A stretch of 8,584 nucleotides of DNA from Hyphomicrobiales bacterium (GTDB lineage Bacteria > Pseudomonadota > Alphaproteobacteria > Rhizobiales > JAUVMS01): positions 1 to 8,584 of the forward strand of contig JAUVMS010000118.1 of NCBI GenBank assembly GCA_030600135.1, in the 5' to 3' direction. The notes beneath the pieces were generated by a model, which was not told where the DNA came from, ran no database searches, and saw only the letters and a list, made by a program, of their open reading frames with translations. The translations under genes and the position numbers were made by a program. This document shows positions 1-6,032 of the stretch, in pieces. Position 1 is the stretch's first letter. The number at the start of each line of letters is the position of its first letter.

Positions 1-86
1 GGCTGATGGAGCCAAAAAGGTTTACCTCAGCACTCGCCAGCAATGCCAAGCGCCGCCGGCCCGCACAACGCAGAGACAGCGCTTCA

Positions 87-1244
87 TTATCCAGTCAGCT
101 CGTTGTCCCATAATTCGAGCGCAGCACGCTTTTCGTCGAAGAACTCATAATGAAAATAGACGTCATCGACGCTGCCGCGCTGGCGATGCCCGAGTAGCGC
201 GCGCAGAACTTCCTTTTCCACGCCCAACCTCTGCAAGTGTGTCCCAATGGTCCGCCTAAGATCGTGCAGCGTGAATTGAAGCCCGGTTAGCGTGCTAAGG
301 CGCCTATTCATATTACTGAAGCCGCTGATCGGAGTGCTCCCCGTGGTCGTGAATAGGTAACAACCGTTGCGTGGCAACGAGTGAATGATTTCCATCATTC
401 TAGGCGTGAGCGGAATGACATGTGGTCTGCGTTGCTTCGTTTCGTCCTTTGGGATGGTCAATGTCCTTAAGTCGTCGATCCACGCCCACTCCGCTTCCGC
501 CCACTCACCACGCCGGGCTGGTGAGAGCATCATCAGTCGCAGGTAATACGCAAATGGGTAGGTGCCCCAACGCGAGCCCCAAACATCAAGCGATTGCCAG
601 ACTTTCCTTGCTTCACTCATTGAGAGTACGCGGTCGCGCTTGACGTACTCGTATGCCGATGTTGCCTCGGTGAAATCGTTAGCCGCAATGAAGCCCTTGG
701 GTTTTGCCCACTTCCAAAGCTTCTTGACCGTTAGTCGCACGTTTTCGCTAGCGCCAACCCCGCCCAAAGTTAGGTTGTCAACTTTGCGAATTCCCTCTGC
801 GTTTTTGATCAGCCAAGCAAGGTCGGGTTCTCTAAGGCTGTTCGGTTCTTTGTCCCCCCAATAAGGCAGAACATGATGCTCAAATGTCCGGCGGTACTTT
901 GCGATTGTGCCTACTGAGCGCTTGTTGTTGTGTTCTTCGAGGAACAGCTCGTAAAGTTCCCGCACGGTAAGGGCGCCGCGTTGTTTCATTGCCTCTTTGG
1001 GGTTAGCGCCAGCGGCCAGCAGTTCTCGAATGGCACAAGCTTTCGTGCGCGCCTCCGCGAGTCCTACGTGCGGATAGGGGCCGAGATCTAGCCGTTCGTA
1101 TTTGCTAGAACCCTTCAGTCGATACCTTAGCTGCCAACGTTTCCCTATCTGCGGCCCCACCCGCAGCACAAGGCCAGCCCCATCATACAGCTCGCCGCGC
1201 TCTGTTGTGCGAAGCCGCCTGATCTTGGTGTCTGACAATTTCAT
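87..1244 (-). CDS. P4-type tyrosine recombinase / integrase of a tRNA-Gly-integrated element
   Basis: Site-specific recombinase expected to integrate and excise the element lying to the left. From the ATG at 1244 the protein has 385 residues, normal for P4-like integrases. Residues 1-90 form the DUF4102-type N-terminal arm-binding domain (a 'LYDGAGLVLRV' stretch, then 'LGPYPHVGLAEAR'), 92-190 the SAM-like core-binding domain, and about 205-370 the catalytic domain. The catalytic set looks complete: R244 (ARRGE), K270, H327 and R330 (HDLR), H353 (LGH) and Y363 (DDVY), so it is probably active. The frame stays open to a start at 1304, but that extension runs through the att-side repeats and residue 1 at 1244 matches the usual family start (MKLSDTKIR). 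A GTG four codons upstream is also possible; no strong ribosome binding site is visible for either. The start lies 76 bp from the tRNA-Gly 3' end, in the same orientation, which supports the role. Confidence 0.93.
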   Translation of the reverse strand: MKLSDTKIRRLRTTERGELYDGAGLVLRVGPQIGKRWQLRYRLKGSSKYERLDLGPYPHVGLAEARTKACAIRELLAAGANPKEAMKQRGALTVRELYELFLEEHNNKRSVGTIAKYRRTFEHHVLPYWGDKEPNSLREPDLAWLIKNAEGIRKVDNLTLGGVGASENVRLTVKKLWKWAKPKGFIAANDFTEATSAYEYVKRDRVLSMSEARKVWQSLDVWGSRWGTYPFAYYLRLMMLSPARRGEWAEAEWAWIDDLRTLTIPKDETKQRRPHVIPLTPRMMEIIHSLPRNGCYLFTTTGSTPISGFSNMNRRLSTLTGLQFTLHDLRRTIGTHLQRLGVEKEVLRALLGHRQRGSVDDVYFHYEFFDEKRAALELWDNELTG

Positions 1245-1251
1245 GAAAAAA

Positions 1252-1273
1252 TGCACCCCAACCTGCACCCCAA
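1252..1273. repeat. Tandem direct repeat TGCACCCCAA x2 beside the integrase start
   Basis: The 10-bp word TGCACCCCAA occurs at 1252-1261 and again at 1264-1273, giving a 12-bp period. It lies between the integrase start and the tRNA-Gly 3' end, where integrase arm-type sites or excisionase sites are commonly found. The repeat is seen directly; its role as a protein binding site is inferred from position. Confidence 0.6.
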
Positions 1274-1291
1274 ATTGTGGTGCGCAATTTG
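1271..1291. repeat. Inverted repeat CAAATTG-N7-CAATTTG between int and tRNA-Gly
   Basis: Perfect 7-bp arms at 1271-1277 and 1285-1291 separated by seven bases, directly following the tandem TGCACCCCAA repeats. It could be an operator for int or a recombination-protein site. No function can be assigned from sequence alone. Confidence 0.5.
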
Positions 1292-1320
1292 ATTGAAGTG
1301 CCACAAGTATCTGATTCTAT

Positions 1321-1345
1321 TGGAGCGGGCGATGGGATTTGAACC
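1321..1345 (-). other. Probable attachment-site core (attL) at the tRNA-Gly 3' end
   Basis: The integrase lies just past the tRNA 3' end in the same orientation, the usual layout for elements that use a tRNA 3' half (T-arm plus acceptor) as att core. The extent given is nominal. The matching attR, a direct repeat of part of this segment, should lie left of the window and cannot be seen. Confidence 0.5.
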
Positions 1346-1395
1346 CACGACCCCAACCTTGGCAAGGTTGTGCTCTACCCCTGAGCTACACCCGC
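1321..1395 (-). tRNA. tRNA-Gly (anticodon GCC)
   Basis: Read on the minus strand, the gene starts GCGGGTG and ends CGCCCGC-T-CCA, so the 7-bp acceptor stem pairs and the CCA end is encoded. The D-arm (GCTC AGGGGTAGA GCAC), the anticodon arm (stem CAACC/GGTTG with loop TTGCCAA, anticodon GCC) and the T-arm with GTTCAAATC are all present. Length is 75 nt with CCA. It decodes GGC and GGU. Its 3' end faces the integrase and is the likely attachment site of the element; because the gene is intact, the element evidently restores the tRNA 3' end with its own copy of the att core. Confidence 0.97.
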
Positions 1396-1409
1396 GTCCT
1401 AAAGGGTCA

Positions 1410-1430
1410 CCGCCGCCAGGAGTGCGGCGG
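1410..1430. repeat. GC-rich inverted repeat in the tRNA-Gly leader
   Basis: Perfect 7-bp arms CCGCCGC (1410-1416) and GCGGCGG (1424-1430) with a 7-nt loop. It lies between the candidate tRNA promoter and the tRNA 5' end. No clear T-tract follows on either strand, so it is a weak terminator candidate; it may simply be leader structure. Confidence 0.4.
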
Positions 1431-1440
1431 CTGGGTCCGT

Positions 1441-1469
1441 CTTATGGCGCAAAGCCTGTTGCATTGCAA
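1441..1469 (-). promoter_or_regulatory. Candidate promoter for tRNA-Gly
   Basis: On the minus strand TTGCAA (1464-1469) and CATAAG (1441-1446) are separated by 17 bp, a plausible sigma-70 -35/-10 pair about 45 bp upstream of the tRNA 5' end. Each hexamer matches consensus at 4 of 6 positions, so this is only suggestive. Confidence 0.3.
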
Positions 1470-1589
1470 CTAATATGGTAAGGTACTATCAATAAAGTCT
1501 TGACACGGAACAGCATTGTCGATCGGGCGCGGTATGACTAGACTGAGAGTGCCCTACGACCCGCCAGCCATGCGTTCACCAACATAGTC

Positions 1590-2114
1590 ATGCCAGCCAC
1601 ACGCCAAGAGCTTTTTGCCCGCCTCGACGCGCTTGGGATCGGCCATGAAACGGTCGAGCATCAGGCCGTCTTCACGGTCGAGGAAAGCGAGGCGATCCAC
1701 AAGCACGAGCTGTTGCCGGGCGGACATACCAAAAACCTGTTCCTCAAGGACAAGAAGGGGCAGATCTTTCTCGTCGTTGCGCTCAATGACGCCGTGATCA
1801 ACCTCAAGACATTGCACAGGCTCATCGATGGGACGGGACGCTTGAGCTTCGGCAAACCGGAATTGCTAGCGGAGGTGCTCGGCGTGCCGCCCGGATCGGT
1901 GACACCGTTCGCTCTTATTAACGACAGCGAACTCAGGGTTAATGTCATACTCGATCAGGCGATGATGGAGCATCAACAGCTCAACTATCATCCCCTCGAG
2001 AATACAGCTACAACCAACATTGCACGCGACGACCTCTTGCGGTTCATTGGGTCGTGCGGCCACAATCCTCGAATTTTGCAAGTGTGTGGCGAAGTTTACG
2101 ACCAGACCGTCTAG
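1590..2114 (+). CDS. Prolyl-tRNA editing protein ProX / ProXp-ala-like (YbaK domain)
   Basis: Free-standing trans-editing deacylase of the INS/YbaK superfamily. Family members of this alphaproteobacterial type hydrolyse Ala-tRNA(Pro) made in error by prolyl-tRNA synthetase, in the cytoplasm, substituting for the synthetase's missing editing domain. The 174-residue protein is one YbaK-type domain. It carries the signature GGHTKNLFLKD at 44-54 with the conserved lysine K48, a GVPPGSVTPFALIND segment at 98-112 (substrate-pocket loop) and HPLENTATTNI at 134-144. Length fits the family (about 165-175). The ATG at 1590 has no clear Shine-Dalgarno; no better start lies nearby. A TTGACA hexamer at 1500-1505 could be a -35, though no good -10 follows. 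It is the first backbone gene beyond the tRNA-Gly, and the next gene follows after 68 bp on the same strand. Substrate (Ala versus Cys on tRNA-Pro) is inferred from family. Confidence 0.92.
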   Translation: MPATRQELFARLDALGIGHETVEHQAVFTVEESEAIHKHELLPGGHTKNLFLKDKKGQIFLVVALNDAVINLKTLHRLIDGTGRLSFGKPELLAEVLGVPPGSVTPFALINDSELRVNVILDQAMMEHQQLNYHPLENTATTNIARDDLLRFIGSCGHNPRILQVCGEVYDQTV

Positions 2115-2182
2115 CCCGTGTTCACAATTTGCACGGCGGGCCGGCGAAGGCGCAACACTGGGCCAGCGGGAGCAAGGACAGC

Positions 2183-3106
2183 ATGACCGATTTGCCGATC
2201 ATTGGTGGCGGACAGGCGAAGGGCGCCGGCGCTGCGGCCGACTTGATCAAGGAAGCGACGTCGGAAAGCTTTGTGCAGGACGTCGTCGAAGCGTCTCGTG
2301 AAGTGCCAGTGTTGGTGGATTTCTGGGCGCCTTGGTGCGGCCCCTGCAAGCAATTGACGCCGCTGCTCGAAAAGGTCGTGACGGCTGCCAAAGGCGCGGT
2401 GCGACTGGTCAAGGTGAATATCGATAAGGATCCTGCGATTTCCGGTCAGATGGGTGTGCAGTCTATCCCGGCGGTCTTTGCATTTCGTGACGGGCGCCCG
2501 GTCGACGGCTTCATGGGGGCGCTGCCCGAGAGCCAGATCAAGGCGTTTGTCGAGCGCATTGTCGGCACTGACGCGCTCGCTGGTCCCGAGGCAGAGATCG
2601 AGGCGGCGGATGCGGCGCGTGAAGCGGGCGATCTTCAGAGCGCCGCCGAAATTTACGCCAAGGCGCTTTCGGAAGATCGCACGAACGTGGATGCGCTTGC
2701 CGGTCTGGCACGCTGTTATATCGAAACCGGAGATTATTCCAAAGCCGAGCAAACGCTGGCTCTAGCGGCGAAGGATCAGCGAGATGCCGGTCCAATCGCC
2801 AGCGCCAGGGCCGCTCTCGAGCTTGGACTGAAGAGTGCCGAAACGGGCGATATCCAAGAACTCGAGCACAAGCTGGCGTCCGACACAACGGATCATCAGG
2901 CGCGGTTCGACTTGGCCATGGCACTCAATGCGCATGGTGATCGGGGTCGCGCCATGGAACAACTCTTTATGATTATCGAACGCGATCGAAGCTGGGACGA
3001 GGACGGCGCGCGTCGCCAACTGGTCGAGTTCTTCGAAGCTTGGGGATCGACTGACGAATTGACCATCGAGGGACGACGTCGGCTAAGTTCCATTTTGTTT
3101 TCATAG
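2183..3106 (+). CDS. cnoX: Thioredoxin-TPR chaperedoxin, CnoX/YbbN family
   Basis: Cytosolic protein of 307 residues joining a thioredoxin fold to TPR helices. Family members hold unfolded or oxidised clients and pass them to GroEL/DnaK. The thioredoxin domain covers about 25-128, with active site WCGPC at 51-55 (C52, C55) and the cis-proline loop SIPAVF around P96. TPR-like helix pairs occupy about 135-200, and a C-terminal TPR segment runs 215-307. E. coli CnoX lacks a functional CXXC, whereas alphaproteobacterial forms keep one and can also reduce disulfides; this protein is of the latter kind. The ATG at 2183 is chosen over the open frame back to 2054 because AAGGA precedes it by 4 nt and the upstream residues are not thioredoxin-like. 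The Lon-domain gene follows 85 bp downstream. An alternative generic name is tetratricopeptide thioredoxin; the family call is firm, the chaperone role inferred. Confidence 0.93.
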   Translation: MTDLPIIGGGQAKGAGAAADLIKEATSESFVQDVVEASREVPVLVDFWAPWCGPCKQLTPLLEKVVTAAKGAVRLVKVNIDKDPAISGQMGVQSIPAVFAFRDGRPVDGFMGALPESQIKAFVERIVGTDALAGPEAEIEAADAAREAGDLQSAAEIYAKALSEDRTNVDALAGLARCYIETGDYSKAEQTLALAAKDQRDAGPIASARAALELGLKSAETGDIQELEHKLASDTTDHQARFDLAMALNAHGDRGRAMEQLFMIIERDRSWDEDGARRQLVEFFEAWGSTDELTIEGRRRLSSILFS

Positions 3107-3141
3107 GCACGTGCTGGGGGACACGTACGCACTGGAGTAGA

Positions 3142-3170
3142 TTCCATTTGGATGGAAGCTAGGCTAGAAT
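3142..3170 (+). promoter_or_regulatory. Candidate promoter for the Lon-domain / Trm112 pair
   Basis: TAGAAT at 3165-3170 matches the -10 consensus at 5 of 6 positions and lies about 20 bp before the downstream start codon. The element 17 bp upstream (TTCCAT, 3142-3147) is a poor -35 and is also the left arm of a 6-bp hairpin (TTCCAT-ttgg-ATGGAA, 3142-3157). It would give a leader of about 15 nt. Confidence 0.25.
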
Positions 3171-3191
3171 GGCCAATTAGCTAGTGGAGGA

Positions 3192-3893
3192 ATGGCCATA
3201 ACAATCACGGAGCGGCATCACCATCTGAGCAGTCTGCCACGCCAGATTGCCGTGTTCCCCTTGCGAGGGGCGATCTTGTTGCCGCGCTCCGATCTTCCGC
3301 TCAATGTCTTCGAGCCGCGCTATCTGCAGATGATCGATGACGTGCTGGGATGCGGACGATTTCTTGGGATTATTCAGCCGGTTTCCAGCGGCATCCAGCA
3401 TGGCGACGACACCCAATCGCCACCGGATAAGTCGACGGAACTCCGTCGCATCGGCGCAATCGGCCGGCTGACGACATTTCAAGAGACAGACGACGGCCGC
3501 TACATCATCTCGATCTCCGGTATCGCGCGATTTCGCGTTGTCGACGAGGTCGATACCAACGACCCATATCGAATTTGCAATGTCGATTATTCGTCCTTTG
3601 TCGACGATCTCGTAGCGAGACTCGGTGAGGACGATGTCGACCGCGCGCATCTGTTGAAGGTCCTCAAAGACTATTTGAAGGCGAACGATTTCGACGTCGA
3701 TTGGCAGGCTATCGAAAATGCCTCGAACGAGTTTCTGGTGAACTCGCTTTCGATGATCAGTCCATACGGTGCGGAAGAAAAACAGGCATTGCTTGAAGCA
3801 GCGGACCTCAAAGAACGCTCAGAGGTGCTCATTGCCTTGGCGGAAATGGACCTCGCCGCACCCGACGACGGCTGCAGTTCGGCAATTCAATGA
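3192..3893 (+). CDS. Stand-alone Lon substrate-binding (LonN/PUA-like) domain protein
   Basis: The 233-residue protein corresponds only to the N-terminal substrate-binding domain of Lon protease. It opens with IAVFPLRGAILLPRSDLPLNVFEPRY (residues 19-44, split here only by the reader's eye into the FPLRG and NVFEPRY motifs). An IGAIGRLTTF strand follows at 88-97, GRYIISISGIARFRV at 102-116, and a helical C-terminal half. There is no AAA+ Walker motif and no Ser-Lys peptidase dyad, so it cannot act as a protease itself. Such proteins are widespread in alphaproteobacteria and their role is not established; substrate binding or adaptor activity is a guess from the fold. The ATG at 3192 is only 1 nt past a GGAGG (3186-3190), an unusually tight spacing, but no in-frame ATG lies before the conserved core. 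The Trm112-like gene starts 14 bp after the stop, suggesting co-transcription. Confidence 0.9.
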   Translation: MAITITERHHHLSSLPRQIAVFPLRGAILLPRSDLPLNVFEPRYLQMIDDVLGCGRFLGIIQPVSSGIQHGDDTQSPPDKSTELRRIGAIGRLTTFQETDDGRYIISISGIARFRVVDEVDTNDPYRICNVDYSSFVDDLVARLGEDDVDRAHLLKVLKDYLKANDFDVDWQAIENASNEFLVNSLSMISPYGAEEKQALLEAADLKERSEVLIALAEMDLAAPDDGCSSAIQ

Positions 3894-3907
3894 CGAGACC
3901 ATAGAAG

Positions 3908-4135
3908 ATGACCGAAGATACCATTTCCGAGACCGATCCGAAGCTGCTTGAAATCTTGGTGTGCCCACTCACCAAGACGCAATTGGAGTATGATCGCGAG
4001 GCGCAGGAGCTCATCAGTCGAGCGGCGGGGCTCGCCTATCCGATCCGGGACGGCATACCGGTGATGTTGCCGGAAGAAGCGCGCAAGCTCGATGACGAGG
4101 CGGGCCCGGAGAGTAAAGAACGCCGCGACGAATAG
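3908..4135 (+). CDS. Trm112-family small protein (UPF0434 type)
   Basis: A 75-residue protein with the Trm112/UPF0434 pattern: [17 protein letters not shown] at 13-29, then [24 protein letters not shown] at about 36-59 (motif [12 protein letters not shown]). The eukaryotic and archaeal homologue is a zinc-binding activator of several methyltransferases; bacterial copies are of uncertain role. Here only one cysteine remains (C19) and the partner cysteine of the CP-x-C motif is a threonine-lysine stretch, so a zinc site is unlikely. The C-terminal 15 residues are charged and probably disordered. The start at 3908 has a modest AGAAG just upstream and lies 14 bp from the preceding stop, so it is the second gene of a short operon with the Lon-domain protein. 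It ends 34 bp from the convergent transporter gene; no clear terminator is visible in that gap. Confidence 0.9.
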   Translation: MTEDTISETDPKLLEILVCPLTKTQLEYDREAQELISRAAGLAYPIRDGIPVMLPEEARKLDDEAGPESKERRDE

Positions 4136-4169
4136 AGGTCGCGCGGCCATCCGTCACGCGAATCCCCGG

Positions 4170-5402
4170 TTAGGCATGCGCTGCCAAGCGGGGTAACGGA
4201 CGCTCGTTTATTGGCAGATGGATGAGCGCGGCCAAAAGGCCCAAGACGACACCGGCCCACCATACCATATCGTACGAACCGGTACGGTCGTACAGGTAAC
4301 CGCCGAGCCAAATGCCGGAAAAACTCCCGATCTGATGGCTGAAGAAAACGATCCCGAAAAGCGTCGCCATGTAGCGCGCGCCAAATATCTGGGCGACGAT
4401 GCCGGTCGTGAGCGGGACCGTGGAGAGCCACAGCAACCCCATCACCGCTGCAAAGAGATAAATGGTGAATTCGGTTTTTGGGGCCAGCATGAGCGCCGCG
4501 ATGGTGATCGCCCGCATGAAGTAGATGAAGCTCAGGCTCGACTTTTTGCTCCACCACTGACCGGCGAGGCCTGAGAGAAACGAACCTGCGATATTGAACA
4601 GACCGACCAGTGCTATGGCATAAGCACCGATCTCGGGCCTCAGGCCCAAATCTTTGACGTAGGCCGGGAAGTGCACCGTGATGAATGCGACGTGGAAGCC
4701 ACAAACAAAGAAGCCGATGGTCAGCAATACGTAGCCCTGATGGCCGATGGCTTCGCGAAAAGCCTCGCCGATGGTCTGCTCGGCAGCGGCCATGGCGGGA
4801 TCGGTCAAATCTCCCCTTGGCAAAGACAACGCGAACGGGATTATCAGCAGCGACGTGCCGGCGAAAACAAGGAGCGCGTCCTGCCATCCGAAGTTGGCGA
4901 TGAACGCTTGTGCCATCGGAGAGAAAATCACCTGACCGAGCGAGCCGGCAGCGGTGCCGAGGCCAAGGGCCCATGAGCGTCGTTCAGGCGAGACAACTTT
5001 CGCCATGGCGGCCAGCGCGATGGAAAAGGCCGTGAACGACACGCCGAGCCCGGTTAGGACGCCACCGGTCAAGTGCAGAGCCATCCCAGTTTCGGCGTGC
5101 GCCATGCCCCATATGCCCGCGGCATACATTATCGCGCCAAATGCCAGGACGCGGGCTGGGCCCCATTTATCAGCCAAGACACCGGCAATCGGCAAGCCCG
5201 CTCCCCAGAGCAAATTCTGAATAGCCAGCGCGAGGGCAAATGTCTCGCGATCCCAACCACGAGCGGTGGTCATGGGCTCGAGGAATATGCCAAAGCTCGA
5301 GCGAATGCCGAAGCCGATGAGCGCAATAATGCAGCCGGCGAGGATCACGACAAGGGGACTGGCAAGGACCGACCGTTGCGCGACTTGAGTTCGCGTCGAC
5401 AT
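4170..5402 (-). CDS. Major facilitator superfamily transporter (YcxA/OFA-like)
   Basis: Inner-membrane secondary transporter of 410 residues with about 12 hydrophobic segments in two six-helix halves joined by a polar loop near 195-225. Residues 30-73 carry a pattern common in the YcxA/monocarboxylate-like branch (RSSFGIFLEPM, GWDRETFALA, QNLLWG). MFS motif A is at 74-84 (GVLADKWGPAR). The substrate cannot be read from sequence; small organic acids are common for this branch. The ATG at 5402 has GGAG 8 nt upstream and is preferred to an in-frame TTG at 5423. It is transcribed divergently from the MarR-family gene across a short spacer with repeated operator-like motifs, so repression by that regulator with relief by a ligand, perhaps the transported compound, is the natural reading. 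It converges with the Trm112 gene. Confidence 0.92.
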   Translation of the reverse strand: MSTRTQVAQRSVLASPLVVILAGCIIALIGFGIRSSFGIFLEPMTTARGWDRETFALALAIQNLLWGAGLPIAGVLADKWGPARVLAFGAIMYAAGIWGMAHAETGMALHLTGGVLTGLGVSFTAFSIALAAMAKVVSPERRSWALGLGTAAGSLGQVIFSPMAQAFIANFGWQDALLVFAGTSLLIIPFALSLPRGDLTDPAMAAAEQTIGEAFREAIGHQGYVLLTIGFFVCGFHVAFITVHFPAYVKDLGLRPEIGAYAIALVGLFNIAGSFLSGLAGQWWSKKSSLSFIYFMRAITIAALMLAPKTEFTIYLFAAVMGLLWLSTVPLTTGIVAQIFGARYMATLFGIVFFSHQIGSFSGIWLGGYLYDRTGSYDMVWWAGVVLGLLAALIHLPINERPLPRLAAHA

Positions 5403-5475
5403 CTCACAAACTCCGATACTCAAGTGCGCGTGTTATCGAAAAGACAGCACGACTGGACCTGAGGGTCAAATTTCA

Positions 5476-5520
5476 GTATTATTGTGTACTTGCACTAGTG
5501 TAATTACACGTATATGTCAA
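5476..5520. promoter_or_regulatory. Shared promoter/operator region between MFS gene and marR-type gene
   Basis: A 12-bp perfect palindrome GTGTAATTACAC lies at 5498-5509, and a related copy GTGTACTTGCAC at 5484-5495 (10 of 12 identical, same orientation, 14-bp period). Candidate promoter parts overlap both. On the minus strand toward the transporter, TTACAC (5498-5503) with TAATAC (5476-5481) at 16 bp, plus an isolated TTGACA (5515-5520). On the plus strand toward the regulator, TTGCAC (5490-5495) with TATATG (5511-5516) at 15 bp. The palindromes are seen; the operator role is inferred from MarR family habit. Confidence 0.5.
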
Positions 5521-5547
5521 CTTGCAATGTCCGATGAGCTAAAAACC

Positions 5548-5988
5548 ATGAGCGATGCACGAACGAGCCGGCAATTGGCCTGCACGTGCGCCCGGCTGAG
5601 GCGAACGGCCCGACAGGCCACGCGGTTTTACGATGTTGCGCTCAGGCCCGTTGGCCTGCGGCTCACGCAGTTTTCGATCCTCGCCAACCTGGAGCGATCC
5701 GAGGGCTTGACGGTGACGCGCTTGTCGGGGCTCTTGGGGCTCGAGCGCACGACGTTGACGCGCAATCTCAAACTATTGGACACGGCCGGCTGGGTCGAAA
5801 TCGGCAAGGGACAAGACAATCGCAGCCGCAAGGTTGCATTGACACCGCGCGGTCGGGCCAAACTTGCCGAGGCGCGACCTCTTTGGCGGTCGGTCGAGGA
5901 AGATTTTCGCCGGGCGATTGGACCACAAACGGCTGAGCAGTTGATTGAGCTGCTTGACGGTGCCTTTCGAGATACCCCACGGGCTTGA
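5548..5988 (+). CDS. MarR-family winged-helix transcriptional regulator
   Basis: Cytoplasmic dimeric DNA-binding repressor of 146 residues, the usual MarR size. The N-terminal helix and dimer region cover 1-45. The winged helix spans about 53-105: LTVTRLSGLLGLERTTLTRN holds the helix-turn-helix with recognition helix near 66-76, and the wing lies around 87-98, including the basic NRSRK. The C-terminal dimerisation helices run 105-146. Cysteines C12 and C14 sit in the first helix, with C14 followed 14 residues later by Y28, the same spacing as the redox cysteine and tyrosine of OhrR. The start is uncertain: ATG at 5548 has a weak GATGAG upstream, ATG at 5527 gives seven more residues without a visible ribosome site, and a TTG at 5482 would place the operator inside the gene. 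Probably represses itself and the divergent transporter. Confidence 0.9.
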   Translation: MSDARTSRQLACTCARLRRTARQATRFYDVALRPVGLRLTQFSILANLERSEGLTVTRLSGLLGLERTTLTRNLKLLDTAGWVEIGKGQDNRSRKVALTPRGRAKLAEARPLWRSVEEDFRRAIGPQTAEQLIELLDGAFRDTPRA

Positions 5989-6032
5989 GTTGGGATCGCT
6001 CGTCCAGTGGTCCTTGTGCTGCCGTTGCCTTG

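Noticed and set aside
1245..1304. N-terminal extension of the integrase to 1304
   Set aside because: It runs through the att-side repeats and lies outside the usual family start; kept only as a possible alternative start.
1293..1481. Plus-strand 62-codon frame reading MGFEPTTPTLARL
   Set aside because: This is the familiar false protein produced by translating the antisense of a tRNA; the tRNA-Gly explains the sequence.
1500..1505. Perfect TTGACA as promoter of the ProX gene
   Set aside because: No acceptable -10 is found at 16-18 bp; mentioned only as a possible -35.
2054..2182. Upstream extension of the chaperedoxin frame
   Set aside because: It overlaps the end of the ProX gene, has no thioredoxin-like residues and a good ribosome site precedes the ATG at 2183.
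2111..2752. Long minus-strand frame (213 codons) opposite the chaperedoxin gene
   Set aside because: Composition is typical of antisense shadow in high-GC coding DNA, with no recognisable domain.
3107..3114. GCACGTGC palindrome just after the chaperedoxin stop
   Set aside because: Eight bp with no loop or T-tract; expected by chance in GC-rich DNA.
4136..4169. TCGCG/CGCGA inverted repeat as terminator between Trm112-like and MFS genes
   Set aside because: Only 5 bp of stem with a 13-nt loop and no T-tract.
4036..4974. Long minus-strand frame (312 codons) within the transporter gene
   Set aside because: It is an alternate frame of the MFS gene on the same strand, rich in Arg and His, without membrane segments.
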